Shown piece by piece: positions 1 to 7,384 of a DNA stretch of 22,500 nucleotides. Origin of the DNA: JBEKYD01 sp049509915. Lineage in GTDB: Bacteria; Acidobacteriota; Terriglobia; Bryobacterales; Bryobacteraceae. The stretch lies in contig JBEKZL010000110.1 of assembly GCA_049509915.1 (NCBI GenBank), positions 1 through 22,500 on the forward strand, given 5' to 3'. The position numbers and the translations under genes were made by a program. How positions within the stretch are numbered: position 1 is the first letter of the stretch; each line of letters begins with the position of its first letter. A model generated the notes under the pieces. That model saw only the letters and a program-made list of their open reading frames with translations. It did no database searches and was not told the DNA's origin.

Positions 1-914
1 ACCAGCCCGTCGGCCAGTTCGCCGATGACGAGCGCGCCGACGATGGTACCGCCGATCGACCCTCGACCGCCCGAGAGCGAGGTGCCGCCCAGCACCACCG
101 CGGCAATCGCGTTCAGCTCGAATGTTTCGCCGGTAGCGGGATGGGCCGCGCCCAGCTCGGCCGCGATGATCAGCCCCACCGCCGCCGCGCAGAAACCGGA
201 TATCGCGTACACGGCGGTCTTGATGCCGCGAACGCGTACGCCGGACAGCTCCGCCGCGCGTTCGTTGCCGCCCACGGCGTAGACGCGCCGGCCGAAGGGA
301 GTGCGCGCGGCCACTACCGCAGCCACCAGCGCGAACCCCAGCATGATCCAGATCGGGAGCGGAATCGAGGCGAAGGCGCCCGCGCCCAGCACCGGAAGCC
401 CGGTGTTGCCCAGTTCGGGACGGCCCCCGAGATCGGGGAAGGTGGCACCGCCGGAAGAGAGCAGGGCCGCGCCGCGCGCCATGTAGAGCGTGCCCAGGGT
501 GGCGATGAACGGGGCTACGGAAAGGCGCGAAACCAGCACGCCGTTGACCAGCCCGACCGCCAGACCCGCGGCCAGCGCTGCCGCGACCACCAGCCAGGTG
601 TGCGGGTAGACCACCACCCCCCAGCCGCGAAACACCAGGCCATGGTGGATCAATCCGCCGGCCACCATGCCGGCCAGGCCCACGATGGCGCCCACGGAAA
701 GATCGATGCCGCCGCTCAGTATTACGAAGGTCATGCCGATCCCGAGAATGGCGTTGATGGCGACGTGTTTAACCAGGATAGTGAGATTGGCGGAGGTGAG
801 AAAGGCCGGCGAAATCCAGGCGAAAACACCGCCGACCAGAACCACCGCCAGCAGGGCGCGGGCCAGTTCCCCGATGTGCCCCGGCTTTTTCGGAGAAGCA
901 CTCTTCGGCTTCAT
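1..914 (-). CDS. Ribose-type sugar ABC transporter permease (RbsC family), 3' end cut by window edge
   Basis: Inner-membrane permease of a carbohydrate ABC importer. Translating the minus strand from the ATG at 914 gives about 304 residues without a stop before base 1, so only the last few tens of residues are missing. The family signature is clear: hydrophobic segments throughout, the motif ILSGGIDLSVGAIVGL near residues 64-79, the cytoplasmic loop RRVYAVGGNERAAELSGV, and a C-terminal VVLGGTSLSGGRGSIGGT stretch, all typical of RbsC/XylH/AraH-type permeases (PF02653). The start codon overlaps the stop of the upstream ATPase gene (ATGA at 911-914), so the two are translationally coupled. The substrate cannot be read from the permease; the neighbouring kinase, dehydrogenase and transketolase suggest a pentose, branched sugar or polyol. 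A periplasmic binding protein gene is not visible and may lie beyond base 1. Confidence 0.93.
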   Translation of the reverse strand, partial: MKPKSASPKKPGHIGELARALLAVVLVGGVFAWISPAFLTSANLTILVKHVAINAILGIGMTFVILSGGIDLSVGAIVGLAGMVAGGLIHHGLVFRGWGVVVYPHTWLVVAAALAAGLAVGLVNGVLVSRLSVAPFIATLGTLYMARGAALLSSGGATFPDLGGRPELGNTGLPVLGAGAFASIPLPIWIMLGFALVAAVVAARTPFGRRVYAVGGNERAAELSGVRVRGIKTAVYAISGFCAAAVGLIIAAELGAAHPATGETFELNAIAAVVLGGTSLSGGRGSIGGTIVGALVIGELADGL

Positions 915-2374
915 ACAGCGCCGCCTCCGGCCGCGGTAACCAACGCTTCATCGGTCGCCTGAGCGGCGGTGACGGCGGCGGCAATGCGCCCGCGCGTCAG
1001 CACCAGTATCCGATCGGCTACGGCGCGCACCTCGGCAATTTCGGAAGTTGCGAACAGGATCGCCATGCCTTGAGTGGCCAGGCGGCGCATCAGGCGGTAG
1101 ATCTCCTCTTTGGCTCCCACGTCGATGCCGCGGGTCGGTTGGTCCATTAAGAGCACCTTGGGTGAAGTGAGCAGGCAACGCGCGATCACGGCTTTCTGCT
1201 GATTGCCGCCGCTGAGCGCGGTAATCGGCACGCGCGGGCCGGCGGCGCGGATTCCCAGATCGGCAATCTGGGCGGCGGCGGCGCGATCCTCGGTGCGCGC
1301 CGAAAGATACCCCGCACGCGCCAGACGGCGAAGCGCGGCCAGGGTAATGTTGGCGCCGAGCGGGAGGGTGGCCACCAGCCCCGAGCGCTGTCGATCTTCG
1401 GACACCATGGCCAAACCGCGGCGAATGCGGCCGGCGGTGTCGAGGCGGTCGATGCGCGCGCCGTCGAGCCAAACGGGATTTTGGGAAAGCCTCAACCCGA
1501 TCAGGCCTTCAAGCAGCTCGGTGCGGCCGGCGCCCATCAAACCGTACAAGCCCACGATTTCGCCGGCGCGCAGCTCGATTTCACCGGCGCGCAGGACCGA
1601 GGGGTTGTCCGAGCCGGCCGCGTTTTCCCGCGGGTGGGCTTCGGCGGGCCGCCCCGTCATGCGCTCCACGATCCAGCCGGCATCGATTTCGCCGGCCGCG
1701 GCGCGGCCCACCACGCGGCCGTCGCGCAGCACGGTCACGTCGTCGGCCAGGCGAAGAAGTTCCTGCATCCGATGCGAAATATAAACCACGGCGACGCCCG
1801 CGGCAGTAAGCTCCCGCACCACGCGGAAAAGCACTTCCACTTCGGCCGCACTGAGGGCGGACGTCGGTTCATCCATCATCAGGATGCGAACGCGGCGCGC
1901 CAGCGCCTTGGCGATTTCGACCAGTTGCTGCCGGCCCAACGGCAGGCTGCCCACCAGCGTATCGGGCGGGATGGGATGGTCCAGGCGGGCCATCAACTCG
2001 CGCGTGACGCACCGCTGGGCGGCCCGGTCCACCAATACTCCGTAGCGGCGCAGTTCGTGGCCAACGAAGATATTCTCAGCCACGCTCAGATTGGGAAGCA
2101 GGTTCAATTCCTGGTGAATGACGCCGATGCCGAAGCGGTCCGCATCGCGGGTGGATTCGAGGCGAATGGGCTGACCGCTTCCGAGAAGCGTGCCGGTGGT
2201 GGGCGTTTCGATGCCCGCGAGGATTTTGACGAGGGTGGACTTGCCAGCGCCGTTCTCGCCGACCAGGGCGTGCACCTTGCCGGGATAAATTGCGAAGTCC
2301 ACCGACTCGAGGGCTTGCGTGCCCGGAAAGGTCTTGCCGATGCCGCGTGCTTCGAGGAGAGGGAGGTCAGTCAC
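911..2374 (-). CDS. Sugar ABC transporter ATP-binding protein with two NBDs (RbsA/XylG/MglA family)
   Basis: A 487-residue tandem ATPase that energises the ribose-type importer at the cytoplasmic face of the membrane. The first nucleotide-binding domain has Walker A GENGAGKST (39-47), a variant signature LPLGRQQ (about 144-150) and Walker B ILMMDE (164-169). The second has Walker A GLMGAGRT (278-285, Arg for the usual Lys, common in this family), a canonical LSGGNQQK signature (about 387-394) and Walker B LLMDQPTRGID (about 408-418), where Gln412 replaces the catalytic Glu. The family therefore probably has one working ATP site (Walker motifs of NBD1 with the signature of NBD2) and one degenerate site. 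The start is GTG at 2374, with GAGG about 7 bases upstream; it matches the usual N-terminus a few residues before the first beta strand. The stop overlaps the permease start. About 200 bases separate it from the DUF2291 gene, occupied largely by an inverted-repeat element. Confidence 0.95.
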   Translation of the reverse strand: MTDLPLLEARGIGKTFPGTQALESVDFAIYPGKVHALVGENGAGKSTLVKILAGIETPTTGTLLGSGQPIRLESTRDADRFGIGVIHQELNLLPNLSVAENIFVGHELRRYGVLVDRAAQRCVTRELMARLDHPIPPDTLVGSLPLGRQQLVEIAKALARRVRILMMDEPTSALSAAEVEVLFRVVRELTAAGVAVVYISHRMQELLRLADDVTVLRDGRVVGRAAAGEIDAGWIVERMTGRPAEAHPRENAAGSDNPSVLRAGEIELRAGEIVGLYGLMGAGRTELLEGLIGLRLSQNPVWLDGARIDRLDTAGRIRRGLAMVSEDRQRSGLVATLPLGANITLAALRRLARAGYLSARTEDRAAAAQIADLGIRAAGPRVPITALSGGNQQKAVIARCLLTSPKVLLMDQPTRGIDVGAKEEIYRLMRRLATQGMAILFATSEIAEVRAVADRILVLTRGRIAAAVTAAQATDEALVTAAGGGAV

Positions 2375-2396
2375 GGAAGGGCCTCGGGCACAAAAT

Positions 2397-2522
2397 GGTG
2401 GGGCGGACCCCCCGGTCCGCGCGGGTCCCCCTGGACCCGCTCTTCTCCCGGCGAGTCAAGCGCTTGTCGCTCCCGCCAGGCCGGCCAGCGGGCCGGCCGC
2501 GGACCAGGGGGTCCGCCCCACC
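2397..2522. repeat. 126-base GC-rich inverted-repeat element with nested hairpins (REP/MITE-like)
   Basis: The ends 2397-2421 and 2498-2522 are 25-base inverted repeats with a single mismatch. Directly inside the left arm, 2421-2428 and 2433-2440 form a perfect 8-bp stem with a 4-base loop. Inside the right arm, 2479-2486 and 2491-2498 form another perfect 8-bp stem (GGCCGGCC) with loop AGCG. A 10-base palindrome CAAGCGCTTG lies at 2457-2466 between them. The whole can fold into a long outer stem capped by two or three hairpins on either strand. It has no coding capacity. The position between two co-oriented operon genes and the shape resemble REP doublets (REPINs) or small MITEs; no flanking target duplication was confirmed. 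It may act as an mRNA stability or attenuation structure between the lipoprotein and transporter genes. Confidence 0.75.
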
Positions 2523-2573
2523 TTGGGGTGCACGGGTGCCAAGCGCGTCGGGAGGGTGCGGTCGTCAACGTTG

Positions 2574-3188
2574 TCACTCCCCAATTATGGTAAGCCGCAC
2601 GGGCACGATGGATTGGCCCGGCAGGCCGCCTGGGTTCCAGGCGCAGGCGCCGGCGAATTCCACCAGCTTGCCGCGAAGCGAGGCGGGATCGCCCGCGGCG
2701 CGAGCGGCACGGGCGGCGCGCTCGTTCAAGGCGTTACCGGCATCGGCGAATTGCAACTGATTGACGAAATCGCTGAAGCGGATGATGCCGGTAGCGTCGC
2801 GCAAGGCGCTGCCGAAAACGACGGGGCCCAGTTGCAGGGTGACGTCCGCGCGGCCGTCAAAGGGCGGAACGTCGAGCGAGGCCGGATGGGAAAGCGAGGC
2901 CGCATCCACGGCCAACACGCGGCCGCGGCCCTTGAGCAGGAGAAAGCCATGGGCCGGCCCACGCCCGAATTGCGCGCGCGCCCGCTCGGGATTGGCCGCC
3001 GCGGCATCGAGGACCGCGCGTACGTCGGCGGCGGAATCGAGCACGGCGGGCACGATGCGGGTGTCCCAAAGGCGATCGACCAGCGCTTTGGGATCAGCCG
3101 CAGCGGAAGGGGAATCGGAGATTGGGACTACGGTCCAGGGAGAACAAGCGGAGAGCAAGAGCGCGACGAGGAGACTCAAAATCGTCAT
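2574..3188 (-). CDS. DUF2291 family periplasmic lipoprotein linked to sugar ABC transporters
   Basis: A 204-residue predicted lipoprotein. The start is ATG at 3188: residues 1-14 form a short lipoprotein signal (MTILSLLVALLLSA) followed by Cys15 in a lipobox LLSAC. An in-frame extension to 3308 exists but would put about 40 charged, repeat-derived residues before the signal, so it is rejected. The body matches what is known of DUF2291: an early LVDRLWDTRIVP segment, a central GRGRVLAVDAAS, then DVTLQLGPVVFGSALRDA and IRFSDFVNQLQFADAGNALN, ending in a beta strand IVPVRLTI. The family is of unknown biochemical function but is regularly encoded beside RbsABC-type importers and FGGY kinases, as here. 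It lies 52 bases after the kinase stop; that gap carries a perfect hairpin. A role assisting periplasmic capture of the sugar is inference. Confidence 0.85.
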   Translation of the reverse strand: MTILSLLVALLLSACSPWTVVPISDSPSAAADPKALVDRLWDTRIVPAVLDSAADVRAVLDAAAANPERARAQFGRGPAHGFLLLKGRGRVLAVDAASLSHPASLDVPPFDGRADVTLQLGPVVFGSALRDATGIIRFSDFVNQLQFADAGNALNERAARAARAAGDPASLRGKLVEFAGACAWNPGGLPGQSIVPVRLTIIGE

Positions 3189-3208
3189 CGTGGCTGGGCT
3201 GCTTGGTG

Positions 3209-3230
3209 GGGCAGGTTGTTCAACCTGCCC
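3209..3230. repeat. Perfect intergenic hairpin between FGGY kinase and DUF2291 gene
   Basis: GGGCAGGTTG (3209-3218) and CAACCTGCCC (3221-3230) form a perfect 10-bp inverted repeat with a 2-base centre. It lies wholly within the 52-base gap between the kinase stop (3241-3243) and the lipoprotein start (3188). There is no T-run on the transcribed strand, so it is not a standard intrinsic terminator. A dispersed short palindromic repeat or an mRNA processing/stability stem are the likely readings. Confidence 0.6.
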
Positions 3231-3240
3231 AACAGGTTTC

Positions 3241-4755
3241 TCAGTGCGCGGCATGGGTTCCGGCCTTCGGGGAAAGCGCGCGTTCGACGGCCTCGCGCCA
3301 CTGCTCAAGCAGGCGCTGGCGGGAGCTTCCGGCTAGCGAAGGCTGAAAGCGATCCGAGCCGCCCGACTCGGGGGCGAGTTCGGCGAGATTGCGCCACATA
3401 CCGGTGGCGAGGCCGGCCATCCAGGCGACACCGCGAGCGGCCAGGTCGGGCGAATCGCTGCGCAGCACGGGTCGTCCCAGGATATCGGCCTGAAACTGCA
3501 TCAGGCGATCGTTGCGGCAGGCGCCGCCATCGGCCCGCAGTTCGGGCAGCGGAATACCGGCTTCGCATTCCATCAGAAAAAAGACGTCGGCAACTTGAAA
3601 GGCGATGGAATCCACGGCGGCGCGCGCCACCTGGGCCGGGGTGGATCCGCGCGTCAGGCCGCAAATCAGAGCGCGCGCATTTTCGTCCCAGAACGGCGCG
3701 CCCAAGCCGGCGAAGGCGGGGACCACGGTGACGCCGCCGGCCGATTCCACGCTATCGGCCAGAGTAGCGACCTGGGCGGCGGGATCGGCGAATCCCAGAA
3801 AGCGGCCCAGCCATTCCACGGTGGCTCCGGTACTGGTGATATTGCCCTCCAGCGCGAATTGGGGCGAGGCGGAAACCCACCAGGCGAGGGTCGACGAAAG
3901 TCCGCCTTGTGAAAGCGGCAGACCGGGCGTAGCGGTCATGAGCGACGAGCCAGTGCCGTAGGTGGCTTTCACCATGCCGGGCCGAAAATCGCCGTGCCCA
4001 AACAGGGCGGCATGCGAATCGCCGGCCATGGCGGCGGCCGGAATTCCGGCGGGCAAACCGCTGCCGTTGGCCGTCACCGCAAAACGGTGGCTGGACGGGT
4101 AAATGGCAGGCAGGCATGCCGCGGGGATGCCAAACAGGCGCAGCATTTCTTCATCCCAGCGGAGACTGGCCAGGTTCATCAATTGGGTACGGGAAGCGTT
4201 GGTGGCGTCGGTCGCGTGGACGGCGCCGCCGGTGAGGTTCCACAGCAGCCAGGTATCCACCGTACCGGCACACAGATCGCCGTGCTCGGCTCGTCGCCGG
4301 CCGTCGCTTGCGTGGTCGATGAGCCAGCGCAGTTTGCCGGCGGAAAACAGCGGATCGAGGCCCAGGCCGGTGCGGGCACGGACTAACGGCTCGACGCCCT
4401 GGCCGCGCAGCGAGGCGCAGAGGGGCGCGGAGCGGCGGCACTGCCATACTGCGCAAGGGCCCGCGGGCGCGGAGGTGGCGCGATCCCACAGAGCGACGGA
4501 TTCACGTTGGTTGGCGATGCCGATGGCGGCGATTTCCCCGGCGCCATTAGTGGAGATAGCGGAGACGCAATCGGCGGCAACCTCCACGGCGGTGCGCCAG
4601 AGGTCGGCCAGGTCCTGCTCCACCCAGGCGGGCCGCGGAAACCGGATCGGCACGGGGCGTGAAGCGCGGGCGACCACCCCGCCTCGCTGGTCGAAGACGA
4701 GCGCCTTGGTGTTGGTGGTTCCCTGATCAATTGCCAGTACTAGCGGGCGTGCCAT
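3241..4755 (-). CDS. FGGY-family carbohydrate kinase (glycerol-kinase-like)
   Basis: A 504-residue cytoplasmic kinase of the FGGY superfamily, full length for the family. The N-terminal actin-like fold starts with AIDQGTTNTK (8-17), the phosphate-1 motif. The middle contains VKATYGTGSSLMT (phosphate-2 region) and GATVEWLGRFLG. The C-terminal domain has VVPAFAGLGAPFWDENAR, then the adenosine-binding motif DGGACRNDRLMQFQADILGR and DLAARGVAWMAGLATG. These resemble glycerol kinase most, but glycerol-kinase-like FGGY enzymes act on several ketoses and polyols, and the operon argues for a ketose or ketose-like sugar as substrate. The ATG at 4755 places the actin-fold motif at the normal distance. 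The start overlaps the end of the transketolase C-subunit gene by 29 bases, evidence of one transcription unit. Substrate is unknown; an apulose kinase-type role is one hypothesis. Confidence 0.92.
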   Translation of the reverse strand: MARPLVLAIDQGTTNTKALVFDQRGGVVARASRPVPIRFPRPAWVEQDLADLWRTAVEVAADCVSAISTNGAGEIAAIGIANQRESVALWDRATSAPAGPCAVWQCRRSAPLCASLRGQGVEPLVRARTGLGLDPLFSAGKLRWLIDHASDGRRRAEHGDLCAGTVDTWLLWNLTGGAVHATDATNASRTQLMNLASLRWDEEMLRLFGIPAACLPAIYPSSHRFAVTANGSGLPAGIPAAAMAGDSHAALFGHGDFRPGMVKATYGTGSSLMTATPGLPLSQGGLSSTLAWWVSASPQFALEGNITSTGATVEWLGRFLGFADPAAQVATLADSVESAGGVTVVPAFAGLGAPFWDENARALICGLTRGSTPAQVARAAVDSIAFQVADVFFLMECEAGIPLPELRADGGACRNDRLMQFQADILGRPVLRSDSPDLAARGVAWMAGLATGMWRNLAELAPESGGSDRFQPSLAGSSRQRLLEQWREAVERALSPKAGTHAAH

Positions 4756-5698
4756 GGGCCACTCTCTGTTCCACCAGTTCCAATGCCGCGGCGCGAATGC
4801 CGGCGGCGGTGATGCCGAAATGCTCCATCAGAAATTCGGCCGAGCCGGTGGGGGCAAACACGCCGGGAACGCCGATCAGGCGCATAGGCACCGGCCTCGC
4901 TTCCACCATTACTTCGGCGATGGCGCTGCCTAATCCGCCATGCACGGTGTGCTCTTCGGCTGTCACAATGCCGCCGGTTTCCTCGGCGGCACCAAGGATG
5001 GCCTGGCGATCGATGGGCTGCACGGTGGAGAAGTTTAACACGCGGGCGGAAATGCCCTCGGCGGCAAGTTGGCGGGCGGCTTCGAGCGCGCGCCAGACCA
5101 CCGTGCCATTGGCGGCCAGAGTCACATCCGAGCCTTGGCGCAGGCAAACCGCGCGCCCGATTTCGAAGCGGTAATTATCCGGATGGACAGCCGGCACCTT
5201 CATCCGGCTGATACGCAGGAAGACAGGTCCGTCGAAGGCGGCGGCGGCACTGACGGCACGATCGGTCTCGATGGCGTCGGCGGGCACCAGCACCGTCAGA
5301 CCGGCGATGGCGCGCAGCCATGCCATGTCTTCGATGGAATGATGGGTGGGGCCGAGCTCGCCATAGGCCATGCCGCTCGCCATGCCGCACAGCTTGACGT
5401 TGCGGCGCGAATAGGCGCAATCGACCTTGATTTGTTCGAGAGCGCGGGCCGTCAGGAAGCAGGCCGCCGCGCACACGAACGGTATCTTACCGCCATTGGC
5501 GAGGCCGGCGCCCACGCCCACCATGTTCTGTTCGGCGATGCCCACGTCGATCAGCCGTTCCGGGAAGCGTTGGCGAAAGGCTTTGAGGTTCGACGATCCG
5601 ACCGAATCGTTGGTCACCGCCACGATGCGAGGATCCGCGGCGGCCAACTCCAGCAGGGCGGCGGAAAAAGCCACCCGGCAATCGGCGGGGGCGGTCAT
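4727..5698 (-). CDS. Transketolase C-terminal subunit (split transketolase, Pyr plus C-terminal domains)
   Basis: A 323-residue protein corresponding to the pyrimidine-binding and C-terminal domains of transketolase. It shows VTNDSVGSSNLKAF, then LIDVGIAEQNMVGVGAGLA with the catalytic Glu56 that activates thiamine diphosphate, SGMAYGELGPTHHSIEDMAW with the active-site His pair (119-120), LTVLVPADAIET and GPVFLRISRMKVPAV. The C-terminal domain contains ILGAAEETGGIVTAEEHTVHGGLGSAIAEV. The start is ATG at 5698, overlapping the stop of the N-subunit gene (5695-5697) as ATGA; a longer in-frame reading to 5767 lies inside that gene and is rejected. Together with the N-subunit it would form the thiamine-diphosphate enzyme that moves a two-carbon ketol group. 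A dedicated two-subunit transketolase beside a sugar kinase and importer indicates a catabolic role rather than the housekeeping pentose phosphate enzyme. 1-Deoxyxylulose-5-phosphate synthase is excluded by the split form. Confidence 0.93.
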   Translation of the reverse strand: MTAPADCRVAFSAALLELAAADPRIVAVTNDSVGSSNLKAFRQRFPERLIDVGIAEQNMVGVGAGLANGGKIPFVCAAACFLTARALEQIKVDCAYSRRNVKLCGMASGMAYGELGPTHHSIEDMAWLRAIAGLTVLVPADAIETDRAVSAAAAFDGPVFLRISRMKVPAVHPDNYRFEIGRAVCLRQGSDVTLAANGTVVWRALEAARQLAAEGISARVLNFSTVQPIDRQAILGAAEETGGIVTAEEHTVHGGLGSAIAEVMVEARPVPMRLIGVPGVFAPTGSAEFLMEHFGITAAGIRAAALELVEQRVAHGTPASTGN

Positions 5699-6549
5699 CG
5701 ACGAGCCGCCTCCAGTTCGCCGATGGCGGCCGCGACCTCTTCGGCGGTGGGCACGCGGTGATGCCACTCGGCGCGATCTTCGATAAAGCTGACGCCCTTG
5801 CCTTTGTGCGTGTGCGCAATCACGCAGTTGGGCTTCGAGGCCTCGAACGGCACGGCGCGGAAGACCGCGAGCAATTTGGCATGGTCGTGCCCGTCCACCT
5901 CGCGTACGGCCCAGCCGAAGGCGCGAAACTTCTCCGCCAGCGGGTTGAGGCGCATGGTGCTCTCGGTGGCGCCGCCCTGCTGAAAGCCGTTGCGATCCAC
6001 GATCAGGGTGAGGTTGTCGAGCCCGTAGTGCGCCGCCGCCATGGCAGCCTCCCAGTTGCTGCCTTCCTGCAACTCGCCATCGCCGGTGAGCACGAACGTG
6101 CGCCAGGCGGCTCCATCCATCCGGGCCGCCACGGCCGCGCCCACGGCGACGGGCAAGCCATGGCCGAGCGCACCGGTATTAGCCTCCACGCCCGGCACCT
6201 TATTGCGATCGGGATGGCCGTTGAGCATGGCCAGCGGCTGCATATAGGTGTCGAGCGCGGACTCCGGCAGAAAGCCGGCCATCGCCAGCACGCCGTAGTA
6301 AGCGGCCGACGAGTGGCCTTTACTCATGAGAAAGCGGTCGCGGTTGGGCGCCGCGGGCTGCAGCGGATCGATGCGCAGAATACCCAGAAAGAGGGTCGTC
6401 AGGATATCGGCCGCGGACAAATCTCCGCCCGGGTGCCCGAGCCCCGCGCGATGCACCATCTCCAGGCTGCGCCGGCGCAGGCGGTTGGCGAGGGCGGCGA
6501 AATCGAGATCCACGCGCTCAGTGTATTCGATATCGCATAAATATGCCAC
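5695..6549 (-). CDS. Transketolase N-terminal subunit (split transketolase, PP domain)
   Basis: A 284-residue protein matching the pyrophosphate-binding domain of transketolase. Diagnostic features are AGLGHPGGDLSAADIL (about 35-50), FLMSKGHSSAAYY (73-85), TGALGHGLPVAVGAA, and the thiamine-diphosphate/metal motif TGDGELQEGSNWEAA (155-169) followed by LTLIVDRNGFQ (180-190). The start codon is uncertain. GTG at 6549 gives the longest form but lacks a clear ribosome-binding site; GTG at 6513 would give a 272-residue protein beginning closer to the usual family N-terminus and also lacks a good site. It overlaps the C-subunit gene by 4 bases and follows the SDR gene by about 64 bases. Split transketolases of this form are known in specialised pathways such as apulose-4-phosphate and sulfoquinovose-derived sugar breakdown; which acceptor and donor are used here cannot be seen. 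Confidence 0.93.
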   Translation of the reverse strand: MAYLCDIEYTERVDLDFAALANRLRRRSLEMVHRAGLGHPGGDLSAADILTTLFLGILRIDPLQPAAPNRDRFLMSKGHSSAAYYGVLAMAGFLPESALDTYMQPLAMLNGHPDRNKVPGVEANTGALGHGLPVAVGAAVAARMDGAAWRTFVLTGDGELQEGSNWEAAMAAAHYGLDNLTLIVDRNGFQQGGATESTMRLNPLAEKFRAFGWAVREVDGHDHAKLLAVFRAVPFEASKPNCVIAHTHKGKGVSFIEDRAEWHHRVPTAEEVAAAIGELEAARR

Positions 6550-6613
6550 GAAAGCATCGGCCGCCGGCAGTCGGTTTGGTTAGCCGAGAGCCAGTGGCGG
6601 ATCGCCGAGCGCT

Positions 6614-7357
6614 TTAGTGCATGTACCAGCCGGCATCCACATTCAGGCACTGGCCGGTGAGGCCGTCGCTCCATTCGGTGGCGAGGAAGAGCGCGGCGCG
6701 AGCCACGTCAAGGGGACCCAGACGGCGTTTGAGACTCTGCGATTCGAGGAAAACGCGAACGTCGTCGTCGCTGCAGAAACGCGGTTCCGACTCGGTTTTG
6801 ATGGCGCCGGGGGTGATGGAGTTGACGTGTACGTTGTGCTCGCCGAATTCACGGGCCAGCGACCGGGTGAGGCCGATGACCCCGCCTTTGGAAGCCACGT
6901 AATGGCTAAGCTTGGCCGCGCCATGGTGAAACGTGACCGAGGAAATGTTGACGATCTTGCCCGAACGCCGCTCGATCATGTGGGGAGCGACGGCCTTGAT
7001 GAGGTGAAACATGCTTTTCAGGTTCACGTTCTGCATGTGATCCCATTCGGCCTCGGTCATATCGACGAAAAGGCGGCGGGGATAAATGCCGGCGTTGTTG
7101 ACCAGGACGTCGATACGGCCATGGCGGTCGATGGCGGCACGCACAACGGCGGCCAGTGCCGGCCCATCGGTGACGTCGACGGTGAACGGTTCGGCGCGTC
7201 CCGATTGTGCGCGGATGGAAGCGGCAACGGCTTCATTGCGCGCGGCGTCGAAATCCAGCAAAAAGACCTGTGCGCCGTGTTCGGCGAACAGGCGGGCGGT
7301 GGCTTCGCCGATACCCGTGGCGGCGCCGGTGACCAGAGCAACTCGATCGTGGAGCAT
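6614..7357 (-). CDS. Short-chain dehydrogenase/reductase (classical SDR)
   Basis: A 247-residue NAD(P)-dependent oxidoreductase of the classical SDR family. The nucleotide motif TGAATGIG is at 10-17, the structural NNAG at 87-90, the catalytic Ser in KIVNISSV (139 or 140), and the Tyr153-x3-Lys157 pair in SHYVASKGG. An Asp in FLLDFD (35-37), at the end of the second beta strand, favours NAD(H) over NADP(H). The C-terminus GLTGQCLNVDAGWYM is typical of polyol/sugar and 3-oxoacyl-type SDRs. It heads the enzyme part of the operon, 27 bases after the DUF481 stop. Given the kinase and transketolase downstream, it most plausibly oxidises a polyol or an aldose/lactone form of the imported substrate to the form that is phosphorylated. 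The start ATG at 7357 fits the family N-terminus. A FabG role is unlikely in this context. Confidence 0.9.
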   Translation of the reverse strand: MLHDRVALVTGAATGIGEATARLFAEHGAQVFLLDFDAARNEAVAASIRAQSGRAEPFTVDVTDGPALAAVVRAAIDRHGRIDVLVNNAGIYPRRLFVDMTEAEWDHMQNVNLKSMFHLIKAVAPHMIERRSGKIVNISSVTFHHGAAKLSHYVASKGGVIGLTRSLAREFGEHNVHVNSITPGAIKTESEPRFCSDDDVRVFLESQSLKRRLGPLDVARAALFLATEWSDGLTGQCLNVDAGWYMH

Positions 7358-7384
7358 GTTTTCTATTGTCCAACAGCAGCCCGC

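Noticed and set aside
2371..2577. Small minus-strand frame covering the inverted-repeat element
   Set aside because: Its composition is dictated by the palindromic arms; no ribosome-binding site or family resemblance.
1481..3731. Plus-strand open frames opposite the ABC ATPase, lipoprotein and kinase genes
   Set aside because: They are antisense shadows of genes with clear family motifs, and part of their length is the inverted-repeat element.
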